Shown: in pieces, positions 16,967-26,667 of the stretch
Layout of the letters: each line of letters begins with the position of its first letter
Position numbering within the stretch: position 1 is the stretch's first letter
From: an uncultured Clostridia bacterium
GTDB taxonomy: Bacteria > Bacillota > Clostridia > Christensenellales > Borkfalkiaceae
DNA: 41,227 bases
Assembly: GCA_947631465.1 (NCBI GenBank)
Contig: CANRLK010000013.1
Location: forward strand, 1 to 41,227
Direction of reading: 5' to 3'
The notes under the pieces: generated by a model
Databases searched by the model: none
Seen by the model: the letters and a program-made list of their open reading frames with translations, nothing else
What the model was told of the DNA's origin: nothing
Program-made: the position numbers and the translations under genes

Positions 16967-18490
16967 TCACTTTAACATGTCGAAGTACAGGTCTTTGTAT
17001 TTGCGGGCGGAATTTTCCCAGGAAAAATCGGTCGTCATCGCCCGTCTCATGAGCGCCGTCCAGGCTTCTTTGTCGCGGTAGAGACTCAACGCCTCGTTTA
17101 GGACATAGAGCATATCGTGCGCGCAGAAATCGCGGAAGGTGAACCCGTTTCCCCCCGCGCCGACGGGAAAGATGCTGTCTTTCAGTCCTCCCGTCTCCCG
17201 AACGAGCGCGACCGCACCGTAGCGCGAGGCGATCATTTGCGATAGTCCGCACGGTTCGCTCTTCGAGGGCATGAGGAAGAGATCCGCGCCCGAATAAAGT
17301 TTCCGCGATAGGTCGGGATTGAAGGAGATGATCGAAACGACTTTCCCGGGGTATCGCCTTGAAAGGTCGGTGAAATATCCCTCATATCCCCTGTCCCCCG
17401 TGCCGAGGATCACGAACTGCATGTCGCTCCGAAGCGCCTGTTCGATGACTTCCTTCACGAGATCGAGCCCCTTATGCGCGACGAGTCGGGTGATCATGGC
17501 AACGAGCGGTGTCTCCGCTTTGACGGGAAGATTGAGCATCCGTTGCAGCTCTTCCTTGCAGACGGCTTTGCCGTGCAAATCGTTTGCGTCGTAGTTTTCG
17601 AAGAGCGCCTTGTCCGTTTTGGGGTCGTAAGAAGTGCAGTCGATGCCGTTCAAAATGCCGCAGAGCTTGTGCTCGTTGCGCCTGACGATCTGATCGAGCC
17701 CGCAGGAATAGAAGGGGTCTTTGATCTCCCCCGCATACGAGGGCGAGACGGTGGAAAAGCGTTCGCTGCACTCGATCGCGCCCTTCATGAGGTTGAGACA
17801 GCGATCATACTCAAGGAGCGGGCGGAAGTAGTTCGGGATGCCGAAGAGATCCTCCAAAATGTCGAGCGAAAACTTGCCTTGATATTCAATGTTGTGTACC
17901 GTAAAGAGCGCGCGGATAAATTGATATTCCCGACGGAAACAGTAGATGGTTTTGAGATACAGCGTGCAGAGCGCGGCTTGCCAGTCGTGGCAGTGCAAGA
18001 TCTCGGGATAGAAGTTCAAAAACGGCAGGACTTCCATCACGGCGCGGCAGAAAAAGGCGAACCGTTCGCCGTCGTCGTAGTAGCCGTACAGCCCCGGGCG
18101 TTTGAAATAGTATTCGTTGTCCAAAAAGTAGAAGATGACCCCCTCTTTTCGGTATTCAAACACGCCGCAGTATTGGTTGCGCCAGCCGAGCGGAACGGAC
18201 AGGCTTCCGAGATAGCGGAAGTCCTTGCGGAACTCCCGCTTGACGTCCTGATAGAGCGGGAGCATGACGCGAACGTCCAAGCGTTCATCCCTTGCAAGCG
18301 CCTTCGAGAGCGAGCCCACGACTTCCGCGAGCCCGCCCGTCGAGACGAACGGCGTCGCCTCGCTCGCAACGAGCAAGATCTTCTTCTTGGGTTCGATCGC
18401 GATCTTTGCCCGCTCCGTTGTCTTTTCTTTCAGCGCGCCTCCGCTCGGTTGGATTTCCACGAACGCACTCGTAATTTGATCGGTTTTCAT
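16967..18490 (-). CDS. glgA: Glycogen synthase (ADP-glucose)
   Basis: A 507-aa GT5 enzyme that adds glucose from ADP-glucose to the non-reducing ends of glycogen. ATG 18490 is chosen because AAGGAGG lies 5 nt upstream; the frame is open further. The first 36 residues are an extra polar segment before the usual start KILLVASEATPF. The C-terminal donor site is normal (PSKSEPCGLSQMIA; VRETGGLKDSI). The N-terminal KxGGL motif that contacts ADP-glucose reads STGGL here (S49 in place of Lys). Fold and operon position leave little doubt about the function, but the substitution may lower affinity or alter specificity. Confidence 0.93.
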   Translation of the reverse strand: MKTDQITSAFVEIQPSGGALKEKTTERAKIAIEPKKKILLVASEATPFVSTGGLAEVVGSLSKALARDERLDVRVMLPLYQDVKREFRKDFRYLGSLSVPLGWRNQYCGVFEYRKEGVIFYFLDNEYYFKRPGLYGYYDDGERFAFFCRAVMEVLPFLNFYPEILHCHDWQAALCTLYLKTIYCFRREYQFIRALFTVHNIEYQGKFSLDILEDLFGIPNYFRPLLEYDRCLNLMKGAIECSERFSTVSPSYAGEIKDPFYSCGLDQIVRRNEHKLCGILNGIDCTSYDPKTDKALFENYDANDLHGKAVCKEELQRMLNLPVKAETPLVAMITRLVAHKGLDLVKEVIEQALRSDMQFVILGTGDRGYEGYFTDLSRRYPGKVVSIISFNPDLSRKLYSGADLFLMPSKSEPCGLSQMIASRYGAVALVRETGGLKDSIFPVGAGGNGFTFRDFCAHDMLYVLNEALSLYRDKEAWTALMRRAMTTDFSWENSARKYKDLYFDMLK

Positions 18491-18557
18491 ACGGTCCTCC
18501 TTGGGATATTCCCCTTTTTTGCATTCCTCTATACATATTCGGGGAAAGTTCGTAAGT

Positions 18558-19670
18558 TTACAACATTCTTCCCTTTCCGATAAAATACGGGAGCGCTTCG
18601 CAGCCTGCAAGGTGTCTGCCGTCTCGGATGACCGCGCCCTTGTCCGAGATGACGCTTTCGAGCCAGACCCCCATGCCGATCAAGCAGTCCTGCATGAGAA
18701 TGCAATTGCGCACGACGCTCCCCTTTCCGACCTTGACCCCGCGGAACAAGATGGAATTTTCCACCGTCCCCTCGATGAGACAGCCGTCCGAAATGAGCGA
18801 ATTTTTGACCGTCGCGCCCGCTTTGTAGAGGGTCGGTGCGGAATCGCGCACCTTGGTATAAACGTCGTGAGAGCCGAACACTTCGCCCCGAACGCTTCCG
18901 TTCAACAGTTCCATGCTGTGCTTGAAATACGCTTGAAGGGAATCGATCCCCGCATAATATCCCGAAAACGGATAGCCGAAAATGCGCATTGTATCGACGT
19001 TCTTTGCAAGGATGTCCCGCCCGAAGCTCGTGTAGCCGTATTGCGAGGCGTTCTCGACGAGGTCAATGAGGTATTCCCGCCGCACCACCATGATGTTGAT
19101 ATAGAGCGGCAAGAGCTCCCCGTTCACGGCGGGGTCGATTTTCAAGGACTTGATCCGTCCGATTTTGTCGGGCGATAAGGCGATGGAATAGGACGAGGAA
19201 ATGCGCTCCGCCTCATGATAGACCATCGTGATGTCCGCCTTGTTTTCGTCATGGAAGCGAACGATCTTCGAAAGGTCGATCCGCAAGACCCCGTCGCAGT
19301 CGCAGAGCACGACGAAGTCCTCTTTTCGGTGTTCGAGAAAGCTCTTGATGGAAAAGAGCGCTTCGAGCCGCGAAAAATAGGGTTTGTCGGACTCGTTTGA
19401 ATAGGGCGGAAGCAGGATGATGCCGCCGTCCTTTCGCGCCAGATCCCAATCCTTGCCGCTCGACAGGTGTTGAAGCAGGGATTGATAGTTGTTTTTCGTG
19501 ACGATCCCGACCGTCGTGATCCCCGAGTTCACCATGTTCGAGAGCGGGAAATCGACGAGGCGGTAACGTCCGCCGAACGGAATGGACGCCATCGTCCTGT
19601 GCTTGGAAAGTTCGGGGATCTCCTCGTCATGGATGTTGGAAAAGATCACGCCGACCGTGGAATAGCTCAT
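18558..19670 (-). CDS. glgD: GlgD subunit of ADP-glucose pyrophosphorylase
   Basis: A 370-aa relative of GlgC. The nucleotidyltransferase fold is retained ([20 protein letters not shown] at 32-51; [16 protein letters not shown]) and is followed by a left-handed beta-helix tail ([20 protein letters not shown]). The catalytic loop GGxGxRLxxLT is replaced by [13 protein letters not shown], as is typical of GlgD, which is a regulatory partner rather than the main catalyst in Firmicutes. Its ATG overlaps the glgC stop by 4 bp (ATGA), so the two subunits are co-translated. Confidence 0.95.
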   Translation of the reverse strand: MSYSTVGVIFSNIHDEEIPELSKHRTMASIPFGGRYRLVDFPLSNMVNSGITTVGIVTKNNYQSLLQHLSSGKDWDLARKDGGIILLPPYSNESDKPYFSRLEALFSIKSFLEHRKEDFVVLCDCDGVLRIDLSKIVRFHDENKADITMVYHEAERISSSYSIALSPDKIGRIKSLKIDPAVNGELLPLYINIMVVRREYLIDLVENASQYGYTSFGRDILAKNVDTMRIFGYPFSGYYAGIDSLQAYFKHSMELLNGSVRGEVFGSHDVYTKVRDSAPTLYKAGATVKNSLISDGCLIEGTVENSILFRGVKVGKGSVVRNCILMQDCLIGMGVWLESVISDKGAVIRDGRHLAGCEALPYFIGKGRML

Positions 19671-20869
19671 TCTTCATCTCCTTTATAGTCGCCGTCGAGG
19701 ATCTTCCCCGCCGCGACCTTCGCGCCCGAATAGACCGAGAGATTGCGTCCGAGCACGGCAATGCCGCCCGTTCCCGCCTTGCGCTCCCCCACCCGCGCTC
19801 CTTCGCGGATGGTGACGTTCTCGGCAAGAATGGCGTTTTCGACGACCGCGCCGCGCTTGATAATAGAGCCCGCCATCACGACGCTGCCCCGAACGAGCGC
19901 GCCCTCTTCAACTTTGACCCCCGTCGACAGAAGGGAATCTTCGATCGTGCCGTCGATCTCGCAGCCGAGCGCGATCAAGGAGTTCTCCACCTTCGCCGAT
20001 CGTCCCAAGTATTCGGGCGGCGCGATCGGGCTTCGCGAATGGATGCGCCAATCGGGGTCTTCGAGCGAAAAGAGCGGCTCGTCGCCCAAAAGGTCCATAT
20101 TTGCCTGCCAGAGCGATGAGACCGTCCCAACGTCCTTCCAATAGCCCGAAAAACGGTAGGAATAGAGCTTTTCGCCCGCGCGTAGCATTGCGGGAAGCAC
20201 GTCCTTTCCGAAGTCCTTGCTCGATCTTGGGTCTTTGTCGTCCGCTTCGAGATAGCGATAGAGCGTCTCCGCGTCGAAGATATAGATCCCCATCGAGGCA
20301 AGATCTCCCTTGGGCACTTTGGGCTTTTCCTCGAACTCATAGATTAAGCCGTCCCCGCGGACGTTCAAGATCCCGAAGCGCGAGGCGTCCTTGATGGGCA
20401 CTTCGATCGCCGCGATCGTGCAGTCCGCGCCTGTCTTGATATGCGCTTCGAGCATCTTCGAATAGTCCATCTTGTAGATATGATCGCCCGAGAGGACGAG
20501 GATATAGTCGGGGGAATAGGTTTTCATGAATCCGATGTTCTGATAGACGGCGTTTGCCGTTCCCTCGTACCAGGAGCTCTTCTTTTTCGCTTGATAGGGC
20601 GGCAGGATATGCACGCCCCCGAAGGCGCGGTCCAAATCCCACGGCTGACCGTTGCCGATATATTCATTGAGTTCGAGCGGCTCGTATTGCGTGAGCACCC
20701 CCACCGTGTCGATGCCCGAATTGATACAGTTGGACAGCGGAAAATCGATGATACGGTATTTCGCGCCGTAGGCGACCGCGGGCTTTGCGACCTCGTTTGT
20801 GAGCGCGTACAGCCTGCTGCCCTGTCCGCCCGCCAGCAGCATTGCAACACATTCTTTTTTTCTGAGCAT
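19667..20869 (-). CDS. glgC: Glucose-1-phosphate adenylyltransferase (ADP-glucose pyrophosphorylase)
   Basis: A 400-aa enzyme making ADP-glucose from ATP and glucose-1-phosphate, the committed step of glycogen synthesis. [14 protein letters not shown] (11-24) is the nucleotide loop, then [43 protein letters not shown] and the substrate-site [11 protein letters not shown] beta-helix domain closes the protein. It follows glgB by 9 bp and overlaps glgD by 4 bp. Confidence 0.97.
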   Translation of the reverse strand: MLRKKECVAMLLAGGQGSRLYALTNEVAKPAVAYGAKYRIIDFPLSNCINSGIDTVGVLTQYEPLELNEYIGNGQPWDLDRAFGGVHILPPYQAKKKSSWYEGTANAVYQNIGFMKTYSPDYILVLSGDHIYKMDYSKMLEAHIKTGADCTIAAIEVPIKDASRFGILNVRGDGLIYEFEEKPKVPKGDLASMGIYIFDAETLYRYLEADDKDPRSSKDFGKDVLPAMLRAGEKLYSYRFSGYWKDVGTVSSLWQANMDLLGDEPLFSLEDPDWRIHSRSPIAPPEYLGRSAKVENSLIALGCEIDGTIEDSLLSTGVKVEEGALVRGSVVMAGSIIKRGAVVENAILAENVTIREGARVGERKAGTGGIAVLGRNLSVYSGAKVAAGKILDGDYKGDEE

Positions 20870-20878
20870 GTTTCCCCT

Positions 20879-22783
20879 TTACTCTCCTTTGTTTTTGAGG
20901 CGTTTCAAATAAACGAAACTGAGCTTTCCCATCGGAAGCCGAATGGAATACTTTTTGCCGTGCGAGGGATGGGCTATGGTCGGAAAGACTGTCTTTCTGC
21001 CGAGCTTGCCCCTGCCGCCGAACGCCTTGTCGTCGCTTGAAAGAAGCAGTTTGTACTTTCCCGCGCGGTCCACGCCGAGCATGTAATCGTCCGCGTCCGC
21101 GCCCGAGAAGGAGACAACGGCGACGATCTCTTCCCCCTTCCGATCTTTTCGCACAAAAGCGACGATGTTCCGATCCCGATCGTCCGCCGCGAGCCATTCA
21201 AAGCCCTCCCAGGAGTCCTCGATCTCATAAAACGCGGGCGTATTGAGATAGAAAAAATTGAGGGTCTTGACAAAAAGCGAAAGTTTCCCGTGCAGTTCAT
21301 ATCGATCGCGCAGGAAAAATTCCAGCCCTTCCTCATAGTTCCATTCCTTGAACTGACCGAACTCATAGCCCATAAAGTTGAGTTTTTTCCCGGGATGCGC
21401 GAACATATAGCCCAAAAAGACGCGAACGCCCGCAAATTTATCCTCATATGTTCCGGGCATCTTTCCGATGAGCGAGCCCTTTCCGTGGACGACTTCGTCG
21501 TGCGAGACGGGCAGGACGAAGTTCTCCGAAAAGGCGTACATCATCGAAAAGGTGAGCTTGTTGTGCGCATTCATGCGGAAATACGGGTCGAGCGAGAGAT
21601 AGCCCGTGACGTCGTTCATCCAGCCCATGTTCCACTTGTGCGTGAACCCCAGCCCGCCCACTTCGGGCGGCTTGGTGACGAGCCCCCAGGCGGTCGATTC
21701 CTCGGCGATCATGAGCGCGTACGGAAAGCGCGCAAAGACCGCCTTGTTGAGCTTTCGAACAAAATCGATCGCTTCGAGATTTTTGTTCTCGCCGTAGATG
21801 TTCGGCAGCCATTCCCCGGGTCGCTTATCGTAATCGAGATAGAGCATGGACGCGACGGCGTCCACTCTCAGCCCGTCGCAGTGGAACTTGTCGAACAAAA
21901 AGCATGCGCCCGAGATGAGGAAGGAGACGACCTCTTTGCGTCCGTAGTCGAACCGCCGCGTTCCCCAGCTTTTGTGCTCCATCCGATCCCACATTCCGCT
22001 TTCATAGAGCGGCTCGCCGTCGAACTCATACAGACCATGCGCGTCCTTCGGAAAATGCGCGGGCACCCAATCGAGAATGACGCCGATACCTTGGGCATGG
22101 AAGGCGTCGACGAGCGCCATGAAGTCTTTGGGCGTGCCCATGCGCGAGGTGACCGCAAAATAACCGCTCACTTGATACCCCCACGAGCCGCCGAAGGGAA
22201 ATTCTGTAACGGGCATAAATTCTACGTGCGTATAGCCCATCTCCTTGACGTAGGGCACGAGCTCGCGTGCAAGGTCGAGATAGGAATAGACGTTCCCGTC
22301 CGCATGCCGCCGCCAGGAGAGAAGATTGACTTCATAGATGTTCATCGGCGCGCGGTACGGGTCTTTTGTTTTGAGCCGCTCGAAATATTCTTCGTCTTTC
22401 CAAGGAAAGCCTTCCAAATCGAAGAGCTTCGAAGAGGTCAAGGGCGGCGTTTCGGTATGAAATCCGACGGGGTCGCATTTGAGCAGTTTCCTTCCGTCTC
22501 TTGTTGTAATGCAGTATTTATAGAGATCGAACGCCTTGACGTTTTCGATGAAGAGTTCGAAACTTTCGCCGTCCTTCATGCGCCGCATGACGTGGCGTTT
22601 ATCGTCCCAGCCGTTGAAATCCCCGACGACGGAGACCTCGCGCGCGTGCGGCGCCCAAACGCGGAATAAATAGCCCGATTTTCCTTCGAACGTCTTGGGA
22701 TGCGCGCCGAAGAGGTCGTAGATTTGATCGCCCTTTCCGTGATGAAAAAGATACAGCGTAAGATCTTCCGTGTTGCCCTGCAT
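20879..22783 (-). CDS. glgB: 1,4-alpha-glucan branching enzyme
   Basis: A 634-aa GH13 branching enzyme creating alpha-1,6 branches in glycogen. A CBM48-type domain (YLFRVWAPHAREVSVVGDFN) comes first. The barrel carries the nucleophile in GLRVDAVASMLY, the acid/base in MIAEEST and the third acid in VSHDEVVHGKGS. The C-terminal beta domain is complete. It is the first gene of the glycogen operon; GGGGAG lies just upstream of ATG 22783, and a promoter is about 60 bp away. Confidence 0.97.
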   Translation of the reverse strand: MQGNTEDLTLYLFHHGKGDQIYDLFGAHPKTFEGKSGYLFRVWAPHAREVSVVGDFNGWDDKRHVMRRMKDGESFELFIENVKAFDLYKYCITTRDGRKLLKCDPVGFHTETPPLTSSKLFDLEGFPWKDEEYFERLKTKDPYRAPMNIYEVNLLSWRRHADGNVYSYLDLARELVPYVKEMGYTHVEFMPVTEFPFGGSWGYQVSGYFAVTSRMGTPKDFMALVDAFHAQGIGVILDWVPAHFPKDAHGLYEFDGEPLYESGMWDRMEHKSWGTRRFDYGRKEVVSFLISGACFLFDKFHCDGLRVDAVASMLYLDYDKRPGEWLPNIYGENKNLEAIDFVRKLNKAVFARFPYALMIAEESTAWGLVTKPPEVGGLGFTHKWNMGWMNDVTGYLSLDPYFRMNAHNKLTFSMMYAFSENFVLPVSHDEVVHGKGSLIGKMPGTYEDKFAGVRVFLGYMFAHPGKKLNFMGYEFGQFKEWNYEEGLEFFLRDRYELHGKLSLFVKTLNFFYLNTPAFYEIEDSWEGFEWLAADDRDRNIVAFVRKDRKGEEIVAVVSFSGADADDYMLGVDRAGKYKLLLSSDDKAFGGRGKLGRKTVFPTIAHPSHGKKYSIRLPMGKLSFVYLKRLKNKGE

Positions 22784-22842
22784 GTCGTCTCCCCTTCTTG
22801 GAACGCGCGTAATTTCGCGCCGCCGCCCGCTCCCCCTTTTAT

Positions 22843-22871
22843 CCTATATTTCTTTTTGGCTTTCCATGCAA
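22843..22871 (-). promoter_or_regulatory. Probable promoter of the glycogen operon
   Basis: TTGCAT (22866-22871 on the complementary strand), 17 bp, TATAGG (22843-22848). The -10 is weaker than others in this window. The start site would be near 22836, with a 52-nt leader that includes a GC-rich hairpin (GCGCG / CGCGC) just upstream of the Shine-Dalgarno. Confidence 0.5.
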
Positions 22872-22927
22872 AAATCGAAAAGATTTCGGGGGCAAACGGA
22901 CGCTAAATTCAGTTTTTGCAAAATCTC

Positions 22928-22957
22928 AAAAAAAAGTCCTTCGGTTGCCCGAAAGAC
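22928..22957 (-). terminator. Terminator of murC
   Basis: On the minus strand a 9-bp stem with one G-T pair closes a GCAA loop (stem arms 22949-22957 and 22936-22944) and is followed by eight T (22928-22935). It lies 11 bp after the murC stop and isolates murC from the glycogen operon. Confidence 0.92.
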
Positions 22958-22967
22958 GAAATTTGTT

Positions 22968-24287
22968 TTAGTCCAAGATCGTTTTGACCGTCTCGAAGAT
23001 GTCCCCCGCGCCGAGCACGAGGATGAGATCGCTCGGTTCGAGCCGCTCTTGAAGGCGGGATCTAAGCTGCTCCGCCGTCTGCGCGTACACCCCGTCTTTG
23101 AGCCGCGAGACGAGCGCATACGCGCTTCCCGAAGGGTCGAATTGCTCCCGCGCCGCAAAGGTCTTATAGAGAATAGGTCGTTCGGTGGAACTCAAAACGG
23201 AGACGAACTCCTCCATGAAGTCCCGCGTCCGCGTATAGGTATGCGGCTGAAAGACGACGCGCACCGTCCCGAAGCAAATGTTTCTCGCCGTCGAAAGGAC
23301 GGCTGCGATCTCGCGCGGGTGATGGGCATAGTCGCAAATAACGGGCACGCCCTGAAAACTTCCGACCGTCTCGAACCGCCGTCCGACGCCGCGAAAACTT
23401 TCGAGCCCTGTCTTGATCTCCTCGGCGGAAAAGCCCAAGAGTCTTGCCGCCGCAAACGCCGCAAGCGCGTCAAGGACTAAGACTTTCCCCGCGCAGGCGA
23501 GCTTGATTTGGACGAGCGGAATGCCCTTCTCGGTCACGGTGAAATGATACTTTTCCCCGACGCTCTTCAAATTTTCCGCGCGGATATCCCCGCCGTAGAG
23601 TCCGAAACTGATCGAATGCGGGAGCGTCCGCGCGCGGACGTCGTCGGCGTTTACGACGAGCTTTCGCGCTTTTGCCGCGAACATGCGGTAGGCTTCGAAG
23701 AGTTCGTCCTCGTCCTTGTAGCAGTCCGTGTGGTCGAGGTCGGTATTGAGGATGACCGCGATCTCGCTTTTGAGACTTAGAAAGCTCTTTTGGAACTCAC
23801 ACGCCTCGGTCAAAAAGTATTCCCCGCCCGTCTGAAAATAATTGCCGAGACGCAGGTCCTCTCCGCCGATGTGACAGGTAAAGCCCCGCTTTGCCGCAAG
23901 GAAGATGTGCGCGAGCATCGAAGAGGTGGAAGTCTTGCCGTGGCAGCCCGCGACGGATACGACATGCGGGAAGCTGTCGGCGATCATGCCGAGGAGTTTG
24001 GGACGGGGAATGAGATTCTTCCCCGCAAGCCGCGCCCGCCGAAGCTGCGGGTGGTCCTCTGCAATCGCGCCCGTATAGACGACGTTTTCCTCTTCGATCT
24101 CTTCCTCGTCGCCGATATGGACGAAGATCCCCTCTTTTCGGAGCATTTCGGTGAACCTGCCCGCCTGCATATCGCTTCCGCGGACGGAATAACCCAAATC
24201 TTTCAAAAGGCGCGAGAGCGCGGACATGCTCACCCCGCCGATGCCGATAAAATAATACCCGCCATGGGGCAACTCGTTTTGCAGCAT
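22968..24287 (-). CDS. murC: UDP-N-acetylmuramate--L-alanine ligase
   Basis: A 439-aa cytoplasmic Mur ligase adding L-Ala to UDP-MurNAc in peptidoglycan synthesis. FIGIGGVSMSALS (13-25) is the UDP-binding loop, GCHGKTS (114-120) the ATP P-loop, HTDCY the metal/carbamyl-Lys region, and YAHHPREIAAVL and FQPHTYTRT belong to the C-terminal domain. Usually MurC has a Thr in the P-loop (GTHGKT); here it is Cys. The start ATG 24287 lacks any Shine-Dalgarno (AT-rich TAGCATAAATT immediately upstream). Single-gene unit with its own terminator. Confidence 0.96.
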   Translation of the reverse strand: MLQNELPHGGYYFIGIGGVSMSALSRLLKDLGYSVRGSDMQAGRFTEMLRKEGIFVHIGDEEEIEEENVVYTGAIAEDHPQLRRARLAGKNLIPRPKLLGMIADSFPHVVSVAGCHGKTSTSSMLAHIFLAAKRGFTCHIGGEDLRLGNYFQTGGEYFLTEACEFQKSFLSLKSEIAVILNTDLDHTDCYKDEDELFEAYRMFAAKARKLVVNADDVRARTLPHSISFGLYGGDIRAENLKSVGEKYHFTVTEKGIPLVQIKLACAGKVLVLDALAAFAAARLLGFSAEEIKTGLESFRGVGRRFETVGSFQGVPVICDYAHHPREIAAVLSTARNICFGTVRVVFQPHTYTRTRDFMEEFVSVLSSTERPILYKTFAAREQFDPSGSAYALVSRLKDGVYAQTAEQLRSRLQERLEPSDLILVLGAGDIFETVKTILD

Positions 24288-24352
24288 AATTTATGCTATG
24301 CCGCAAAAATTCAAACGCGTGCAAATGCGTTAAAATAAGGTTTGAAAGACGA

Positions 24353-24384
24353 ACGCCGCCCGAGCGATTTCGCTCGGGCGGCGT
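24353..24384 (-). terminator. GC-rich hairpin between csp and murC
   Basis: A perfect 15-bp stem (24353-24367 with 24370-24384) with a 2-nt TT centre. On the minus strand it lies 12 bp after the csp stop and runs into TCGTCTTTC, a weak T tract. It probably terminates the cold-shock transcript. Confidence 0.7.
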
Positions 24385-24396
24385 CTTTGTTTGCGT

Positions 24397-24609
24397 TTAC
24401 GAAACGGGCACGACGTTGATGGCGCGCAGCTTTCCGCTGTCTTTGGGATCGGGCTCGGTCTCGAACGTGACCTTCTGTCCCTCTTTCAGCGAACGATAGC
24501 CGTCCTGTTGAATGGCGGAGAAATGTACGAAAATGTCCTCTCCCCCGTCGTCGTTGGAAATAAATCCATATCCCTTTCCGTTATTGAACCACTTTACGGT
24601 TCCGTTCAT
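24397..24609 (-). CDS. Cold-shock protein (CspA/CspB family)
   Basis: A 70-aa single OB-fold RNA chaperone. RNP1 KGYGFI (13-18) and RNP2 DIFVHFS (25-31) are intact, preceded by [12 protein letters not shown] 24609 is selected because GCAGGAGG lies 7 nt upstream; upstream in-frame codons belong to the leader. It has a consensus promoter and a ~70-nt untranslated leader, as usual for csp genes whose mRNA leader controls expression. Confidence 0.96.
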   Translation of the reverse strand: MNGTVKWFNNGKGYGFISNDDGGEDIFVHFSAIQQDGYRSLKEGQKVTFETEPDPKDSGKLRAINVVPVS

Positions 24610-24686
24610 AAAAATACCTCCTGCGGCACTGCGATAAAACTTTGGAATTTGCTTATAAAAAACAGTTTCCATGCAATACCGAACTC

Positions 24687-24715
24687 ATTATACCAATCTT
24701 CGGAGAAAATGTCAA
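24687..24715 (-). promoter_or_regulatory. Consensus promoter of the cold-shock gene
   Basis: On the minus strand TTGACA (24710-24715), 17 bp and TATAAT (24687-24692), all consensus. Start near 24680. The -35 is 17 bp downstream of the htpG stop. Confidence 0.9.
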
Positions 24716-24732
24716 GGGCGGAGAGGAAATTT

Positions 24733-26550
24733 TTACCGTTTTTCCAAATATTTTTGCATAATCTCCGTTTGTCCCGAGGAGAACTCCTCGATCTCTTCGG
24801 GTTTGAGCTGGCGATAGGCAAGCAGGGCAAGGAGATAGATCTGGGTCGCGATGAGTTTTTGCTCGTTCTCGTCGGCGGTTTTGAGGGCTTGGACGCAAGG
24901 CGAGCTCAAATTGACGACAAGGGTGACTTCCGCGGCTTCCTCGCCTGCCATACGGTAGAAGCTGTTCATTTCGGACATTCTGCGCATAAATTCTGCGACG
25001 TTGATGACCGCGGGTACAGACCCCGTCTTGAACTTCTCCGTGCGGACCTTGACCTTCTTGCCCTCAAGCGCGCTTTCGAAGAGTTTCTTCACCGCCTCGT
25101 CCTCTTCGGCGGCGTCCTCTTTGAGCTCTCCCGCAACGTCCGCGTCAATGCGCAAAAATCTCACCCGTTTGGGGTTCTTGTATTCAAGGAAACTGATGAA
25201 ATGCGGGTCGATATAGGCGTCGCACACTGCGGCGTCGAGCCCCGCTTCCTTGAACATCTTGATGTACTGCGCCTGTTTGTTCTCATCCGAGACATAATAG
25301 ACGGACTTGGGCTCTGTTCCGTTTTTCGCGTCCTCGTCGGAGACTTCCTCGCCGAAAAAGCTCTCGACGGGACGGTATTTCCCTTCGAGGTCCTTGAAGA
25401 TGACGATGCCCTTGACCTTGTCATAGAATTTCTCGTCCTTGATACAGCCGAACTTGACAAAGGTCGAAAGGTCGTTCCAGCTGCTCTCGTACTTTTCGCG
25501 GTCGTTTTTATAGAGCTCTTCGAGCTTGTCCGCGACCTTCTTCGTGATGTGGCTTGCGATCTTTTGGACCTGCTTGTCGTTCTGCAAAAAGCTCCTCGAA
25601 ACGTTCAGCGGGATGTCGGGGCAGTCGATGACGCCGTTTAAGAGCATCAAAAACTCGGGAATGACCTCTTTGATGTTGTCGGCGATATACACTTGGTTGC
25701 AATACAGTTTGACCTGTCCCCGTTCGAGCTCGACCTGCTTTTTGACCTTCGGAAAGTACAAAATGCCTTTGAGACGGAAGGGATAGTCCATGTTGAGATG
25801 GATCCAGAACAGCGGGTCGTTGAAATCGGAGAAGGTCTCGCGGTAGAATGCCTTGTACTCCTCGTCCGTGCACTCCTTGGGCTGTTTGAGATATAAGGGC
25901 GACGTCGTATTGACGGGCTTGTCGTCCTTCCCCTTGGGGTTCAGGAAGATGTCATAGGGCATGAAGGAACAGTACTTATTGAGAAGGGTGCGAAGAGTAA
26001 ATTCTTTCAAGAACTCCTTCTCTTCCTCGGCAAGGTGCATGACGATCTTCGTTCCCCGTTCCTTTTTGTCGCATTCTTCGATCGTATACTTGCTCTCGCC
26101 GTCCGATTCCCAATGCACGGCGGGTGCGCCCGAAAAGGATCTGGTGAAGATCTCGATGTTGTCCGAGACCATATAGGCGGAATAGAAGCCGAGCCCGAAA
26201 TGCCCGATGATGCCCTCGCCGCCCGCTTTTTCGTACTTATCGAGGAAGTCCGCCGCCCCAGAGAAAGCGATCTGGGTGATGTAGCGTTCGACTTCCTCTT
26301 CGGTCATGCCGATGCCGTTGTCCTCGACGGTGAGCGTTCCCGCCGTTTCGTCTGCGGTGACGGTGATCTTGAACGGTTCGCCGTCGTCCTTTGCCTCGCC
26401 GATCTCGACGAGTTTTTTGAGCTTTGCGATCGCGTCCGACGCATTTGCGACGATCTCGCGCAGGAAGATGTCCTTGTCCGAATACAGCCACTTTTTGATG
26501 ATGGGCATCATGTGCTCGCTCGATATTTTAATGTTTCCCTCTCTTGCCAT
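24733..26550 (-). CDS. htpG: Molecular chaperone HtpG (Hsp90)
   Basis: A 605-aa ATP-dependent chaperone. The N-terminal GHKL site has EIVANASDAIAKLKK (ATP/Mg), VEDNGIGMTEEEV and GHFGLGFYSAYMV. The middle domain contains LLNGVIDCPDIPLNVSRS with the catalytic-loop Arg region. It ends near the dimer domain without the eukaryotic MEEVD tail, slightly shorter than E. coli HtpG. SD AGAGGTG precedes ATG 26550. No CIRCE element was found. It stands alone between two terminator/promoter regions. Confidence 0.97.
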   Translation of the reverse strand: MAREGNIKISSEHMMPIIKKWLYSDKDIFLREIVANASDAIAKLKKLVEIGEAKDDGEPFKITVTADETAGTLTVEDNGIGMTEEEVERYITQIAFSGAADFLDKYEKAGGEGIIGHFGLGFYSAYMVSDNIEIFTRSFSGAPAVHWESDGESKYTIEECDKKERGTKIVMHLAEEEKEFLKEFTLRTLLNKYCSFMPYDIFLNPKGKDDKPVNTTSPLYLKQPKECTDEEYKAFYRETFSDFNDPLFWIHLNMDYPFRLKGILYFPKVKKQVELERGQVKLYCNQVYIADNIKEVIPEFLMLLNGVIDCPDIPLNVSRSFLQNDKQVQKIASHITKKVADKLEELYKNDREKYESSWNDLSTFVKFGCIKDEKFYDKVKGIVIFKDLEGKYRPVESFFGEEVSDEDAKNGTEPKSVYYVSDENKQAQYIKMFKEAGLDAAVCDAYIDPHFISFLEYKNPKRVRFLRIDADVAGELKEDAAEEDEAVKKLFESALEGKKVKVRTEKFKTGSVPAVINVAEFMRRMSEMNSFYRMAGEEAAEVTLVVNLSSPCVQALKTADENEQKLIATQIYLLALLAYRQLKPEEIEEFSSGQTEIMQKYLEKR

Positions 26551-26593
26551 GGTAACACCTCTTGATATTGATTTCTTAGCTCATAAATAACCG

Positions 26594-26621
26594 AAAAAAT
26601 CCGTTCTGAAACGGATTTTTT
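26594..26621 (-). terminator. Bidirectional terminator after the lipoprotein gene
   Basis: AAAAAATCCGTT (26594-26605), loop CTGA and AACGGATTTTTT (26610-26621): a 12-bp perfect stem with T runs on both strands. On the minus strand it lies 47 bp after the stop of the lipoprotein gene. Confidence 0.85.
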
Positions 26622-26667
26622 CGAAGTTTCGTAAAGTTTTCAAAAAACGTGCTCTTTTCAGTCGGTC

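Noticed and set aside
21290-22669. 459-aa plus-strand ORF opposite glgB
   Set aside because: glgB has all catalytic motifs on the other strand; this frame has no motifs or ribosome site.
24391-25641. 416-aa plus-strand ORF across csp and htpG
   Set aside because: Covers two well-identified genes on the other strand and shows Leu/Asp-rich antisense composition.
26551-26593. CIRCE operator before htpG
   Set aside because: The TTAGCACTC-N9-GAGTGCTAA pattern is absent from the upstream region.
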